A DNA stretch of 64,000 bases from Ascidia mentula (lineage: Eukaryota; Chordata; Ascidiacea; Phlebobranchia; Ascidiidae), in assembly GCA_947561715.1 (NCBI GenBank), contig OX387205.1, positions 6,887,001 through 6,951,000 of the forward strand. Direction: 5' to 3'. Of this stretch, positions 42,601 through 55,600 are shown piece by piece. The position numbers and the translations under genes are program-made. Under the pieces are notes generated by a model. It was not told the DNA's origin, searched no databases, and worked only from the letters and a program-made list of their open reading frames with translations. Within the stretch, counting starts at the first letter, position 1. Every line of letters begins with the position of its first letter.

Positions 42601-45600
42601 GTATCAATGTTTTCCACTGTATAATAAAGCTTGTACTGAAAAAAAATATTTTTTATCGAAAAGTCATATACTGCAAAATGGACAAGTGCTGAAATCGCAT
42701 GGTTACATACGTTGTGCAACCGCAAACTCAGTACTGGAGTATCAGCGTTTTCCAATGTATAATAAAGCTTGTACTGAAAAAAAATATTTTTTATCGAAAA
42801 GTCATATACTGCAAAATGGACAAGTGCTGAAATCGCATAGTTACATACGTTGTGCAACCGTAAAAGCAATACTGGAGTACCAGCGTTTTTCACTGTATAA
42901 TAAAGCTTGTACTAAAAAAAAATATTTTTTATCGAAAAGTCATATACTGCAAAATGGACAAGTGCTGAAATCGCACAGTCACATACGTTGTGCAACCGCA
43001 AACTCAGTACTGGAGTATCAGCGTTTTCCACTGTATAATAAAGCTTGTACTGAAAAAAAATATTTTTTCACGAAAAGTCATATACTGCAAAATGGACAAG
43101 TGCTGAAAGCGCATAGTTACATACGTTGTGCAACCGCAAACGCAATACTGGAGTATCAGCGTTTTCCACTGTATAATAAAGCTTGTAATGAAAAAAAATA
43201 TTTTTTATCGAAAAGTCATATACTGCAAAATGGACAAGTGCTGAAATCGCATAGTTACATACGTTGTGCAACCGCAAACTCAGTACTGGAGTATCAGCGT
43301 TTTCCACTGTATAATAAACTTGTACAGAAAAAAAATATTTTTTATCGAAAAGTCATATACTGCAAAATGGACAAGTGCTGAAATCGCATAGTTACATACG
43401 TTGTGCAACCGCAAACTCAGTACTGGAGTATCAGCGTTTTCCACTGTATAATAAATTAAAGCTTGTACTAAAAAAAAATATTTTTTATCGAAAAGTCATA
43501 TACTGCAAAATGGACAAGTGTTGAAATCGCATAGTCACATACGTTGTGCAAACTCAGTACTGGAGTATCAGCGTTTTCCACTGTATAATAAAGCTTGTAA
43601 TGAAAAAAAATATTTTTTATCGAAAAGTCATATACTGCAAAATGGACAAGTGCTGAAATCGCATAGTTACATACGTTGTGCAACCGCAAACGCAATACTG
43701 GAGTATCAGCGTTTTCCACTGTATAATAAAGCTTGTAATGAAAAAAAATATTTTTTATCGAAAAGTCATATACTGCAAAATGGACAAGTGCTGAAATCGC
43801 ATAGTTACATACGTTGTGCAACCGCAAACGCAATACTGGAGTATTAGCGTTTTCCACTGTATAATAAAGCTTGTAATGAAAAAAAATATTTTTTATCGAA
43901 AAGTCATATACTGCAAAATGGACATGTGCTGAAATCGCATGGTTACATACGTTGTGCAACCGCAAACTCAGTACTGGAGTATCAGCGTTTTCCACTGTAT
44001 AATAAAGCTTGTACAGAAAAAAATATTTTTTATCGAAAAGTCATATACTGCAAAATGGACAAGTGCTGAAATCGCATGGTTACATACATTGTGCAACCGC
44101 AAAAGCAATACTGGAGTACCAGCGTTTTCCACTGTATAATAAAGCTTGTACTAAAAAAAAATATTTTTTATCGAAAAGTCATATACTGCAAAATGGACAA
44201 GTGCTGAATGCGCATAGTTACATACGTTGTGCAACCGTAAACTTAGTACTGGAGTATCAGCGTTTTCCACTGTATAATAAAGCTTGTAATGAAAAAAAAT
44301 ATTTTTTATCGAAAAGTCATATACTGCAAAATGGACATGTGCTGAAATCGCATGGTTACATACGTTGTGCAACCGCAAACTCAGTACTGGAGTATCAGCG
44401 TTTTCCACTGTATAATAAAGCTTGCACAAAAAAAAAATATTTTTTATCGGAAAGTCATATACTGCAAAATGGACAAGTGCTGAAATCGCATAGTTACATA
44501 CGTTGTGCAACCGCAAAAGCAATACTGGAGTACCAGCATTTTCCACAGTATAACAAAGCTTGTACTAAAAAAAATATTTTTTATCGAAAAGTCATATACT
44601 GCAAAATGGACAAGTGCTGAAATCGCATAGTTACATACGTCGTGCAACCGCAAACTCAGTACTGGAGTATCAGCGTTTTCCACTCTATAATAAAGCTTGT
44701 ACTGAAAAAAAATATTTTTGATCGAAAAGTCATATACTGCAAAATGGACATGTGCTGAAATCGCATGGTTACATACGTTGTGCAACCGCAAACTCAGTAC
44801 TGGAGTATCAGCGTTTTCCACTGTATAATAAAGCTTGTAATGAAAAAAAATATTTTTTATCGAAAAGTCATATACTGCAAAATGGACAAGTGCTGAAATC
44901 GCATGGTTACATACGTTGTGCAACCGCAAACTCAGTACTGGATTATCAGCGTTTTCCACTGTATAATAAAGCATGTACTGAAAAAAAATATTTTTTATCG
45001 AAAAGTCATATACTGCAAAATGGACAAGTGCTGAAAGCGCATATGTTACATACGTTGTGCAACCGCAAACGCAATACTGAAGTATCAGCGTTTTCCACTG
45101 TATAGTAAAGCTTGTAATGAAAAAAAATATTTTTTATCGAAAAGTCATTTCCTGCAAAATGAACAAGTGCTGAAATCGCACAGTTACATACGTTGTGCAA
45201 CCGCAAAAGCAATATTGGAGTATCAGCGTTTTCCACTGTATAATAAAGCTTATACTGAAAAAAAATATTTTTTATCGAAAAGTCATATACTGCAAAATGG
45301 ACAAGTGCTGAAATCGCACAGTTACATACGTTGTGCAACCGCAAACTCAGTACTGGAGTATCAGCGTTTTCCACTGTATAATAAAGCTTGTAAAGAAAAA
45401 AAATATTTTTTATCGAAAAGTCATATACTGCAAAATGGACAAGTGCTGAAAGCGCATAGTTACATACGTTGTGCAACCGCAAACTCAGTACTGGAGTATC
45501 AGCGTTTTCCACTGTATAATAAAGCTTGTAATGAAAAAAAATATTTTTTATCGAAAAGTCATATACTGCAAAATGGACAAGTGCTGAAATCGCATAGTTA

Positions 45601-46530
45601 CATACGTTGTGCAACCGCAAACGCAATACTGGAGTATTAGCGTTTTCCACTGTATAATAAAGCTTGTAATGAAAAAAAATATTTTTTATCGAAAAGTCAT
45701 ATACTGCAAAATGGACAAGTGCTGAAATCGCATGGTTACATACGTTGTGCAACCGCAAACTCAGTACTGGAGTATCAGCGTTTTCCACTGTATAATAAAG
45801 CTTGTACAGAAAAAAAATATTTTTTATCGAAAAGTCATATACTGCAAAATGGACAAGTGCTGAAATCGCATGGTTACATACATTGTGCAACCGCAAAAGC
45901 AATACTGGAGTACCAGCGTTTTCCACTGTATAATAAAGCTTGTACTAAAAAAAAATATTTTTTATCGAAAAGTCATATACTGCAAAATCGACAAGTGCTG
46001 AAATCGCATAGTTACATACGTTGTGCAACCGCAAACTCATTACTGGAGTATCAGCGTTTTCCACTGTATAATAAAGCTTGTACTGAAAAAAAAAAATTTT
46101 TATCGAAAAGTCATATACTGCAAAATGGACAAGTGCTGAAAGCGCATAGTTACATACGTTGTGCAACCGCAAACTTAGTACTGGAGTATCAGCGTTTTCC
46201 ACTGTATAATAAAGCTTGTAATGAAAAAAAATATTTTTAATCGAAAAGTCATATACTGCAAAATGGACATGTGCTGAAATCGCATGGTTACATACGTTGT
46301 GCAACCGCAAACTCAGTACTGGAGTATCAGCGTTTTCCACTGTATAATAAAGCTTGTACAGAAAAAAAATATTTTTTATCGGAAAGTCATATACTGCAAA
46401 ATGGACAAGTGCTGAAATCGCATAGTTACATACGTTGTGCAACCGCAAAAGCAATACTGGAGTACCAGCATTTTCCACAGTATAATAAAGCTTGTACTAA
46501 AAAAAAATATTTTTTATCGAAAAGTCATAT
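36622..46530. repeat. 138-bp satellite array, middle block (about 72 monomers)
   Basis: This continues the array cut by copy 2; the first bases ATACGTTGTGC complete the monomer interrupted at 33224. It contains the rest of the right 15-kb block to about 44170. From about 44009 it follows the 6.9-9.4 kb region (shift 37118, later 37117 bp). Local oddities are an extra 5-monomer repeat (40561-41250 and 41251-41940), a 6-bp loss of CCGCAA near 43550, and a shortened A-tract near 44570. No gene is visible. Confidence 0.96.
40561..41940. repeat. tandem 690-bp (5-monomer) duplication
   Basis: Segment 40561-41250 repeats as 41251-41940 at a shift of exactly 690 bp (5 x 138). Both carry the rare combination CAGCCTTTTCCACAG, AAAGCATGTACTG and GCGCATATGTTACATACG. 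The left 15-kb block has this stretch only once (near 21955-22644). The duplication is therefore private to the right block and recent. One copy has a private CAAACGCAAACTC change near 41476. Confidence 0.8.
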
Positions 46531-47204
46531 CCCAGTCAAAAATTATCTACCCGTTTAGTATGGGCCTAGCTTGGTTTAAGCTCGGTTTAGTGCGTTTAAG
46601 CTTGGCACGGCCAATCAGCACTGATTCGGACGTCAGCCAAACTTATACGTTCGGTTTACGAATGGTGCGCCGTGCTTAAGTTTGCATAATTTTCCCCTGC
46701 CCAAAATAATTTTGAAGTGTAATACTGTGCGTGAAGGTGAGTTTCGGCGGCGTGAGTTTTTTTGCGTACACCTGCGTCATACATATCATATTGTTTTGTC
46801 ATAAGGTGGGCATAGAAGCATGAAGTTGATTTTATTTCATTTTTAGGTAGTTTGGTTGTACCTCTCTTGGTGAGTTCTGCCGTGGGGTTGTGACACCTGC
46901 AGTTTTGGAGGGCAAATTATTGTCAGTGATTTTTACCATAATATTTGTTGATTTTGCGAGCTAACTAAAATGTTTTTTTAAATATTACAAAGCGAAGCTG
47001 AGGCGCTGCTTCGTCATGGTTGGATGAACAACAAGCAGGCAGGGCAGGCTAGGAGGCTTGGCTAACTGCGTAATCAATGAGTTGTTTGTTGTAATGACTT
47101 GACGGCGGGAAACCTTGTCTAAATTTACAGGTGGTTTACGACAGCAGTTGTTTTATGTCAGGTATTTCTGTTTGATATACTTGCGACTCAAATTTAGATC
47201 AAGG

Positions 47205-48035
47205 GTGAATACGCATCTTGCATGTTTGGGTGTAATGCGTCGATTGTTAATCTGGTGGTGGGGTAAACCACGCCAATTGCAAGTTAAGCTTTCTTCAACT
47301 GTCGTCATGTTAACGTCACCACAACCTTACAAAATATAAGGAATTTATACCGCTTGAGTTCAACAGAAAATCGAGGCCTTTGTCTGATTTGCTTTACTGG
47401 AAAGCAACAGAATTTAGACTATTTATGCTGTATGTGGGAGTGGTGCTGTTAAAAGATAAAAATGTGCTGTGCCATAAACGTATTGTCATTTTCTGCATTT
47501 TTCTTTAGCTACGAGATGTTTGTTGTCGCCAAACATTAACACACATGAGTTTTCGTTATGTGTCCAAATGCTAAAAGACTTTGTTAGCAAATCTTCACAT
47601 ATTTATGGTAAAGCATTTGTCAGTTACAATGTTCATTGTTTGATCCACTTGTGTAATGATTATGAAAAACATGGTTCATTGGAAAACATTGGCTGTTTTC
47701 AATTTGAAAATTATTTTGGTTGTTTGAAAAAAAGTTTTAAATCTGGCTACAAACCTATGCAACAAATTGCAAGATTTGCATTTTATGAAAACCAAACTTC
47801 CCATTATATGTTTCTTAATTCTATATAATATCCAGTCGAAAAAACTGTCAAAGCAATATTGCCTTTTGTCGTCTTCTCAAAAATCTTGTCAACTTAAAAC
47901 ATGTCGGAATTTACAAAGTGTGTGGTTTGAATGGTGATTATTTTCTGCTGAAAGTTAATGATCAAATTAAAAATGTGTTCTGTTGCCATATAAAGGACAT
48001 TTCGTTGTCATTAATTTGCTTTATGCCACATGATA
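47205..48035 (+). pseudogene. transposase C-terminal remnant, copy 3
   Basis: Same order of blocks as copy 1, starting with HLACLGVMRRLLIWW after 47205, then the WKATEFR block and 47520-47828 with SYNVHCLIHL and FENYFGCLKKS. A VGIYKV scrap follows near 47903. Over the 309-bp block I count seven substitutions against copy 1 (about 2.3%). Frame changes are shared with the other copies, so they predate the insertions. Confidence 0.72.
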
Positions 48036-48074
48036 TATCTGCATGTATATTTGTTTCTTCCACAGTACATTAGA

Positions 48075-49260
48075 ATGGAAAATTTTGTTTGTATAAAATC
48101 CCCAAAAGCTGGATGGTCGGCGCCAATGCATGTAAGTGGATACCCAGCGATTTGGATGTACAAAGCTTCTTGAAAAATGAAATTTCTTCGGATGCAGCTT
48201 GGCAGACATGTCCTTCCACCATTCTTTGTGAAGGGAGTAAGTTGTGTGTTTGTGCCAAATAATTGTGCATTTTTGTTTCATGCATTTTGTTCTTTTCGGG
48301 CACACATGCCCGTTGTTTGAAAAGAAAATGTAGATCTGCTGATCTGGAAAGGGACATTCTAATGAGCGAATCCACTGAAAGCAGTACTTCTCCCATGATT
48401 CCAGTCTTGCAAAAAAGGTGTCCATAACCCTTGTGTTGATTTTTATGCATAAAACCGGCACATATTTTTCATCGAGTTTTTTAATTGGCTGACCGGGGAC
48501 CTTTGCTTGTGTATTTGCTTGTTTTAGTTTGCAAATACTTTCCACAGGTTATTGTCACCCAAGCAGCAAAAAACAACGTCACAATGGCAGGAGCATGACC
48601 TGTCTGAAAAGATTGGCATCCTTATCGACAAAACAAGACAGGTGGAACTTACTAAACCTAAAGTGAGCTTTCTTTTTACCTATAATGCACTGAGGCTTTT
48701 GTCTGCATGCTTTACACTGTAAATGGCATCTGCTATACATTTCAATCATTTTATATATGTTGATACTTTTCAAAAGGACAAAATGCAACTTGCCCAAGTG
48801 ATTGACATGGACCAACTTGGTGGCACCTTCCGGAATTTTGTAAAGCTGTTTATGACAAAACACCAGGCTCTTCAATTTTCGTGGAGTGGGTTGTTTTGGC
48901 GGTTGGACGCAGGAAAACAAAAATCCCATTCAAATCACATCCTCCGTTTGCATTTTTGTTGGGTGAGTCAAATTGCTTTAGAAATCTCACAAGACACGCC
49001 ACACTGCGGGCCTCATTGTAAAGCCTTCCGATTGTGACGTTGACACAACTTTCACATAATTAATTCCGACATGTCAAATATTTAATTTCTGTACACGATG
49101 GGATGTTACCAAAATTTTAACTAAATCATATGTTTTATGTTCTGTAGACGCATTGAAAGGTGCAAGACGCAGGCATTAAGCACCAAGAAATCGCCTACCT
49201 GGAGTTGTTGACGGAGTGACCACAGAATAGCAAGAAACGGCAATTTATCCTCAATTAAGC
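48075..49260 (+). pseudogene. DUF4806-like accessory gene, copy 3 (decayed)
   Basis: ATG at 48075. The first donor (GAGTAAGT, about 48237) is intact, but the matching acceptor reads TTTTCGGG instead of TTTTCAGG near 48299. The coiled-coil exon has lost about 120 bp around 48640. Exon 4 keeps the fullest core of the three copies: LGGTFRNFVKLFMTKHQ followed by ALQFSWSGLFWRLDAGKQ, where FSWSG matches the F/Y-x-W-x-G motif of DUF4806 domains. The last exon is shortened relative to copies 1 and 2 near 49190. The end is approximate. Confidence 0.58.
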
Positions 49261-49365
49261 CCACCACGTCTCAGAGTACATAGTTTCGTCGAACAGTGCA
49301 CTTCATGTTACACCGTACTTCCACTGCGCTTGCCACTGTATTTTTATTTATGGGTTGTTACTTTC

Positions 49366-49371
49366 AATAAA
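49366..49371 (+). promoter_or_regulatory. polyadenylation signal, transposon copy 3
   Basis: AATAAA in CTTTCAATAAAATATT, at the same position relative to the 3' end as in the other copies. Confidence 0.6.
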
Positions 49372-49639
49372 ATATTATGTAATTTAAGTCGTGTTACGTG
49401 CGAGACGGTGAAGTAGCTAGTTTGATGAGGTCATATTTTGAAAGTAGCCAGGCAGTATCATTATGTTCGGTAAACGCACGGCGAAAGCTCGCTCGGCCAA
49501 GCTTGGATTTGTTCAATTGTAGAACATACGCCGAACATATATCCAACATTTAAGTACGGTGAACATGCGTCGCCCAAGCTTGATGCCAAGCGTATCTTGA
49601 CATAAAGTGACAAGGGCCGTGCCTAAATTTATGACTGGG

Positions 49640-52600
49640 ATACTGCAAAATGGACAAGTGCTGAAATCGCATAGTTACATACGTCGTGCAACCGCAAACT
49701 CAGTACTGGAGTATCAGCGTTTTCCACTGTATAATAAAGCTTGTACTAAAAAAAAATATTTTTGATCGAAAAGTCATATACTGCAAAATGGACATGTGCT
49801 GAAATCGCATAGTTACATACGTTGTGCAACCGCAAACTCAGTACTGGAGTATCAGCGTTTTCCACTGTATAATAAAGCTTGTTCTGAAAAAAAATATTTT
49901 TTATCGAAAAGTCATATACTGCAAAATGGACAAGTGCTGAAATCGCATGGTTACATACGTTGTGCAACCGCAAACTCAGTACTGGATTATCAGCGTTTTC
50001 CACTGTATAATAAAGCTTGTACTGAAAAAAAATATTTTTTATCGAAAAGTCATATACTGCAAAATGGACAAGTGCTGAAATCGCATAGTTACATACGTTG
50101 TGCAACCGCAAACGCAATACTGGAGTATTAGCGTTTTCCACTGTATAATAAAGCTTGTAATGAAAAAAAATATTTTTTATCGAAAAGTCATATACTGCAA
50201 AATCGACAAGTGCTGAAAGCGCATAGTTACATACGTTGTGCAACCGCAAACGCAATACTGGAGTATCAGCGTTTTCCACTGTATAATAAAGCTTGTAATG
50301 AAAAAAAATATTTTTTATCGAAAAGTCATATACTGCAAAATGGACAAGTGCTGAAATCGCATGGTTACATACGTTGTGCAACCGCAAAAGCAATACTGGA
50401 GTATCAGCGTTTTCCACTGTATAATAAAGCTTGTACTGAAAAAAAATATTTTTTATCGAAAAGTCATATACTGCAAAATGGACAAGTGCTGAAATCGCAT
50501 AGTTACATACGTTGTGCAACCGCAAACTCAGTACTGGAGTATCAGCGTTTTCCACTGTATAATAAAGCTTGTACTGAAAAAAAATATTTTTTATCGAAAA
50601 GTCATATACTGCAAAATGGACAAGTGCTGAAATCGCATGGTTACATACGTTGTGCAACCGCAAACTTAATACTGGAGTATCAGCGTTTTCCACTGTACAA
50701 TAAAGCTTGTACTGAAAAAAAATATTTTTTATCGAAAAGTCATATACTGCAAAATGGACAAGTGCTGAAATCGCATAGTTACATACGTTGTGCAACCGCA
50801 AAAGCAATACTGGAGTACCAGCGTTTTTCACTGTATAATAAAGATTGTACTAAAAAAAAATATTTTTTATCGAAAAGTCATATACTGCAAAATGGACAAG
50901 TGCTGAAATCGCATGGTTACATACGTTGTGCAACCGCAAACTTAGTACTGGAGTATCAATGTTTTCCACTGTATAATAAAGCTTGTACTGAAAAAAAATA
51001 TTTTTTATCGAAAAGTCATATACTGCAAAATGGACAAGTGCTGAAATCGCATGGTTACATACGTTGTGCAACCGCAAACTCAGTACTGGAGTATCAGCGT
51101 TTTCCAATGTATAATAAAGCTTGTACTGAAAAAAAATATTTTTTATCGAAAAGTCATATACTGCAAAATGGACAAGTGCTGAAATCGCATAGTTACATAC
51201 GTTGTGCAACCGTAAAAGCAATACTGGAGTACCAGCGTTTTTCACTGTATAATAAAGCTTGTACTAAAAAAAAATATTTTTTATCGAAAAGTCATATACT
51301 GCAAAATGGACAAGTGCTGAAATCGCACAGTCACATACGTTGTGCAACCGCAAACTCAGTACTGGAGTATCAGCGTTTTCCACTGTATAATAAAGCTTGT
51401 ACTGAAAAAAAATATTTTTTCACGAAAAGTCATATACTGCAAAATGGACAAGTGCTGAAAGCGCATAGTTACATACGTTGTGCAACCGCAAACGCAATAC
51501 TGGAGTATCAGCGTTTTCCACTGTATAATAAAGCTTGTAATGAAAAAAAATATTTTTTATCGAAAAGTCATATACTGCAAAATGGACAAGTGCTGAAATC
51601 GCATAGTTACATACGTTGTGCAACCGCAAACTCAGTACTGGAGTATCAGCGTTTTCCACTGTATAATAAACTTGTACAGAAAAAAAATATTTTTTATCGA
51701 AAAGTCATATACTGCAAAATGGACAAGTGCTGAAATCGCATAGTTACATACGTTGTGCAACCGCAAACTCAGTACTGGAGTATCAGCGTTTTCCACTGTA
51801 TAATAAATTAAAGCTTGTACTAAAAAAAAATATTTTTTATCGAAAAGTCATATACTGCAAAATGGACAAGTGTTGAAATCGCATAGTCACATACGTTGTG
51901 CAACCGCAAACTCAGTACTGGAGTATCAGCGTTTTCCACTGTATAATAAAGCTTGTAATGAAAAAAAATATTTTTTATCGAAAAGTCATATACTGCAAAA
52001 TGGACAAGTGCTGAAATCGCATAGTTACATACGTTGTGCAACCGCAAACGCAATACTGGAGTATCAGCGTTTTCCACTGTATAATAAAGCTTGTAATGAA
52101 AAAAAATATTTTTTATCGAAAAGTCATATACTGCAAAATGGACAAGTGCTGAAATCGCATAGTTACATACGTTGTGCAACCGCAAACGCAATACTGGAGT
52201 ATTAGCGTTTTCCACTGTATAATAAAGCTTGTAATGAAAAAAAATATTTTTTATCGAAAAGTCATATACTGCAAAATGGACATGTGCTGAAATCGCATGG
52301 TTACATACGTTGTGCAACCGCAAACTCAGTACTGGAGTATCAGCGTTTTCCACTGTATAATAAAGCTTGTGCAGAAAAAAATATTTTTTATCGAAAAGTC
52401 ATATACTGCAAAATGGACAAGTGCTGAAATCGCATGGTTACATACATTGTGCAACCGCAAAAGCAATACTGGAGTACCAGCGTTTTCCACTGTATAATAA
52501 AGCTTGTACTAAAAAAAAATATTTTTTATCGAAAAGTCATATACTGCAAAATGGACAAGTGCTGAATGCGCATAGTTACATACGTTGTGCAACCGCAAAC

Positions 52601-55600
52601 TTAGTACTGGAGTATCAGCGTTTTCCACTGTATAATAAAGCTTGTAATGAAAAAAAATATTTTTTATCGAAAAGTCATATACTGCAAAATGGACATGTGC
52701 TGAAATCGCATGGTTACATACGTTGTGCAACCGCAAACTCAGTACTGGAGTATCAGCGTTTTCCACTGTATAATAAAGCTTGCACAAAAAAAAAATATTT
52801 TTTATCGGAAAGTCATATACTGCAAAATGGACAAGTGCTGAAATCGCATAGTTACATACGTTGTGCAACCGCAAAAGCAATACTGGAGTACCAGCATTTT
52901 CCACAGTATAATAAAGCTTGTACTAAAAAAAAATATTTTTTATCGAAAAGTCATATACTGCAAAATGGACAAGTGCTGAAATCGCATAGTTACATACGTC
53001 GTGCAACCGCAAACTCAGTACTGGAGTATCAGCGTTTTCCACTCTATAATAAAGCTTGTACTGAAAAAAAATATTTTTGATCGAAAAGTCATATACTGCA
53101 AAATGGACATGTGCTGAAATCGCATGGTTACATACGTTGTGCAACCGCAAACTCAGTACTGGAGTATCAGCGTTTTCCACTGTATAATAAAGCTTGTAAT
53201 GAAAAAAAATATTTTTTATCGAAAAGTCATATACTGCAAAATGGACAAGTGCTGAAATCGCATGGTTACATACGTTGTGCAACCGCAAACTCAGTACTGG
53301 ATTATCAGCGTTTTCCACTGTATAATAAAGCATGTACTGAAAAAAAATATTTTTTATCGAAAAGTCATATACTGCAAAATGGACAAGTGCTGAAAGCGCA
53401 TATGTTACATACGTTGTGCAACCGCAAACGCAATACTGGAGTATCAGCGTTTTCCACTGTATAGTAAAGCTTGTAATGAAAAAAAATATTTTTTATCGAA
53501 AAGTCATTTCCTGCAAAATGGACAAGTGCTGAAATCGCACAGTTACATACGTTGTGCAACCGCAAAAGCAATATTGGAGTATCAGCGTTTTCCACTGTAT
53601 AATAAAGCTTGTACTGAAAAAAAATATTTTTTATCGAAAAGTCATATACTGCAAAATGGACAAGTGCTGAAATCGCACAGTTACATACGTTGTGCAACCG
53701 CAAACTCAGTACTGGAGTATCAGCGTTTTCCACTGTATAATAAAGCTTGTAAAGAAAAAAAATATTTTTTATCGAAAAGTCATATACTGCAAAATGGACA
53801 AGTGCTGAAAGCGCATAGTTACATACGTTGTGCAACCGCAAACTCAGTACTGGAGTATCAGCGTTTTCCACTGTATAATAAAGCTTGTAATGAAAAAAAA
53901 TATTTTTTATCGAAAAGTCATATACTGCAAAATGGACAAGTGCTGAAATCGCATAGTTACATACGTTGTGCAACCGCAAACGCAATACTGGAGTATTAGC
54001 GTTTTCCACTGTATAATAAAGCTTGTAATGAAAAAAAATATTTTTTATCGAAAAGTCATATACTGCAAAATGGACAAGTGCTGAAATCGCATGGTTACAT
54101 ACGTTGTGCAACCGCAAACTCAGTACTGGAGTATCAGCGTTTTCCACTGTATAATAAAGCTTGTACAGAAAAAAAAAATTTTTTATCGAAAAGTCATATA
54201 CTGCAAAATGGACAAGTGCTGAAATCGCATGGTTACATACATTGTGCAACCGCAAAAGCAATACTGGAGTACCAGCGTTTTCCACTGTATAATAAAGCTT
54301 GTACTAAAAAAAAATATTTTTTATCGAAAAGTCATATACTGCAAAATCGACAAGTGCTGAAATCGCATAGTTACATACGTTGTGCAACCGCAAACTCATT
54401 ACTGGAGTATCAGCGTTTTCCACTGTATAATAAAGCTTGTACTGAAAAAAAAAAATTTTTATCGAAAAGTCATATACTGCAAAATGGACAAGTGCTGAAA
54501 GCGCATAGTTACATACGTTGTGCAACCGCAAACTTAGTACTGGAGTATCAGCGTTTTCCACTGTATAATAAAGCTTGTAATGAAAAAAAATATTTTTAAT
54601 CGAAAAGTCATATACTGCAAAATGGACATGTGCTGAAATCGCATGGTTACATACGTTGTGCAACCGCAAACTCAGTACTGGAGTATCAGCGTTTTCCACT
54701 GTATAATAAAGCTTGTACAGAAAAAAAATATTTTTTATCGGAAAGTCATATACTGCAAAATGGACAAGTGCTGAAATCGCATAGTTACATACGTTGTGCA
54801 ACCGCAAAAGCAATACTGGAGTACCAGCATTTTCCACAGTATAATAAAGCTTGTACTAAAAAAAAATATTTTTTATCGAAAAGTCATATACTGCAAAATG
54901 GACAAGTGCTGAAATCGCATAGTTACATACGTCGTGCAACCGCAAACTCAGTACTGGAGTATCAGCGTTTTCCACTGTATAATAAAGCTTGTACTAAAAA
55001 AAAATATTTTTGATCGAAAAGTCATATACTGCAAAATGGACATGTGCTGAAATCGCATAGTTACATACGTTGTGCAACCGCAAACTCAGTACTGGAGTAT
55101 CAGCGTTTTCCACTGTATAATAAAGCTTGTTCTGAAAAAAAATATTTTTTATCGAAAAGTCATATACTGCAAAATGGACAAGTGCTGAAATCGCATGGTT
55201 ACATACGTTGTGCAACCGCAAACTCAGTACTGGATTATCAGCGTTTTCCACTGTATAATAAAGCTTGTACTGAAAAAAAATATTTTTTATCGAAAAGTCA
55301 TATACTGCAAAATGGACAAGTGCTGAAATCGCATAGTTACATACGTTGTGCAACCGCAAACGCAATACTGGAGTATTAGCGTTTTCCACTGTATAATAAA
55401 GCTTGTAATGAAAAAAAATATTTTTTATCGAAAAGTCATATACTGCAAAATCGACAAGTGCTGAAAGCGCATAGTTACATACGTTGTGCAACCGCAAACG
55501 CAATACTGGAGTATCAGCGTTTTCCACTGTATAATAAAGCTTGTAATGAAAAAAAATATTTTTTATCGAAAAGTCATATACTGCAAAATGGACAAGTGCT

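Larger units (their letters stand above)
25018..44170. repeat. ~15.07-kb tandem duplication, right copy, with nested transposon copy 2
   Basis: This matches 9950-25017. The shift grows from 15068 to 18467 bp after the transposon at 33225-36621 (3397 bp plus 2-bp duplication), then to 18605 near 39000 (one extra monomer). It reaches 19295 after 41250 (an extra 5-monomer, 690-bp repeat: 40561-41250 against 41251-41940). It falls to 19157 after 42930 (one monomer fewer) and 19151 after a 6-bp loss near 43550. All steps but the transposon and the last are whole monomers, as expected for unequal exchange. Right edge approximate. Confidence 0.75.
46531..49639 (+). mobile_element. DNA transposon copy 3 (same family, shortest copy)
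   Basis: A 3109-bp copy, again in + orientation. 5' inverted repeat 46531-46544; 3' repeat 49626-49639 with the same single mismatch as copy 2. The AT duplication is at 46529-46530 and 49640-49641. The uninterrupted target AAAAGTCATATACTGC in the same monomer context is at about 4293-4308, 9404-9419 and 54880-54895. Like copy 1 it lacks the 190-bp transposase segment kept in copy 2. It has its own loss of about 120 bp in the coiled-coil exon, but keeps part of the DUF4806 core lost in the others. Confidence 0.92.

Noticed and set aside
25018-44170. Assembly duplication rather than a real 15-kb repeat
   Set aside because: The blocks differ by a transposon, extra whole monomers and private point changes, which argues for two real loci. 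It cannot be excluded without reads, because the two could also be alleles joined in error.
48021-48545. 174-codon ORF on - (also 1539-1877 and 1642-2034 on -)
   Set aside because: It lies antisense to the accessory-gene exons of the transposon. The + strand shows matching splice sites and DUF4806-like residues; the - frame is not conserved between copies.
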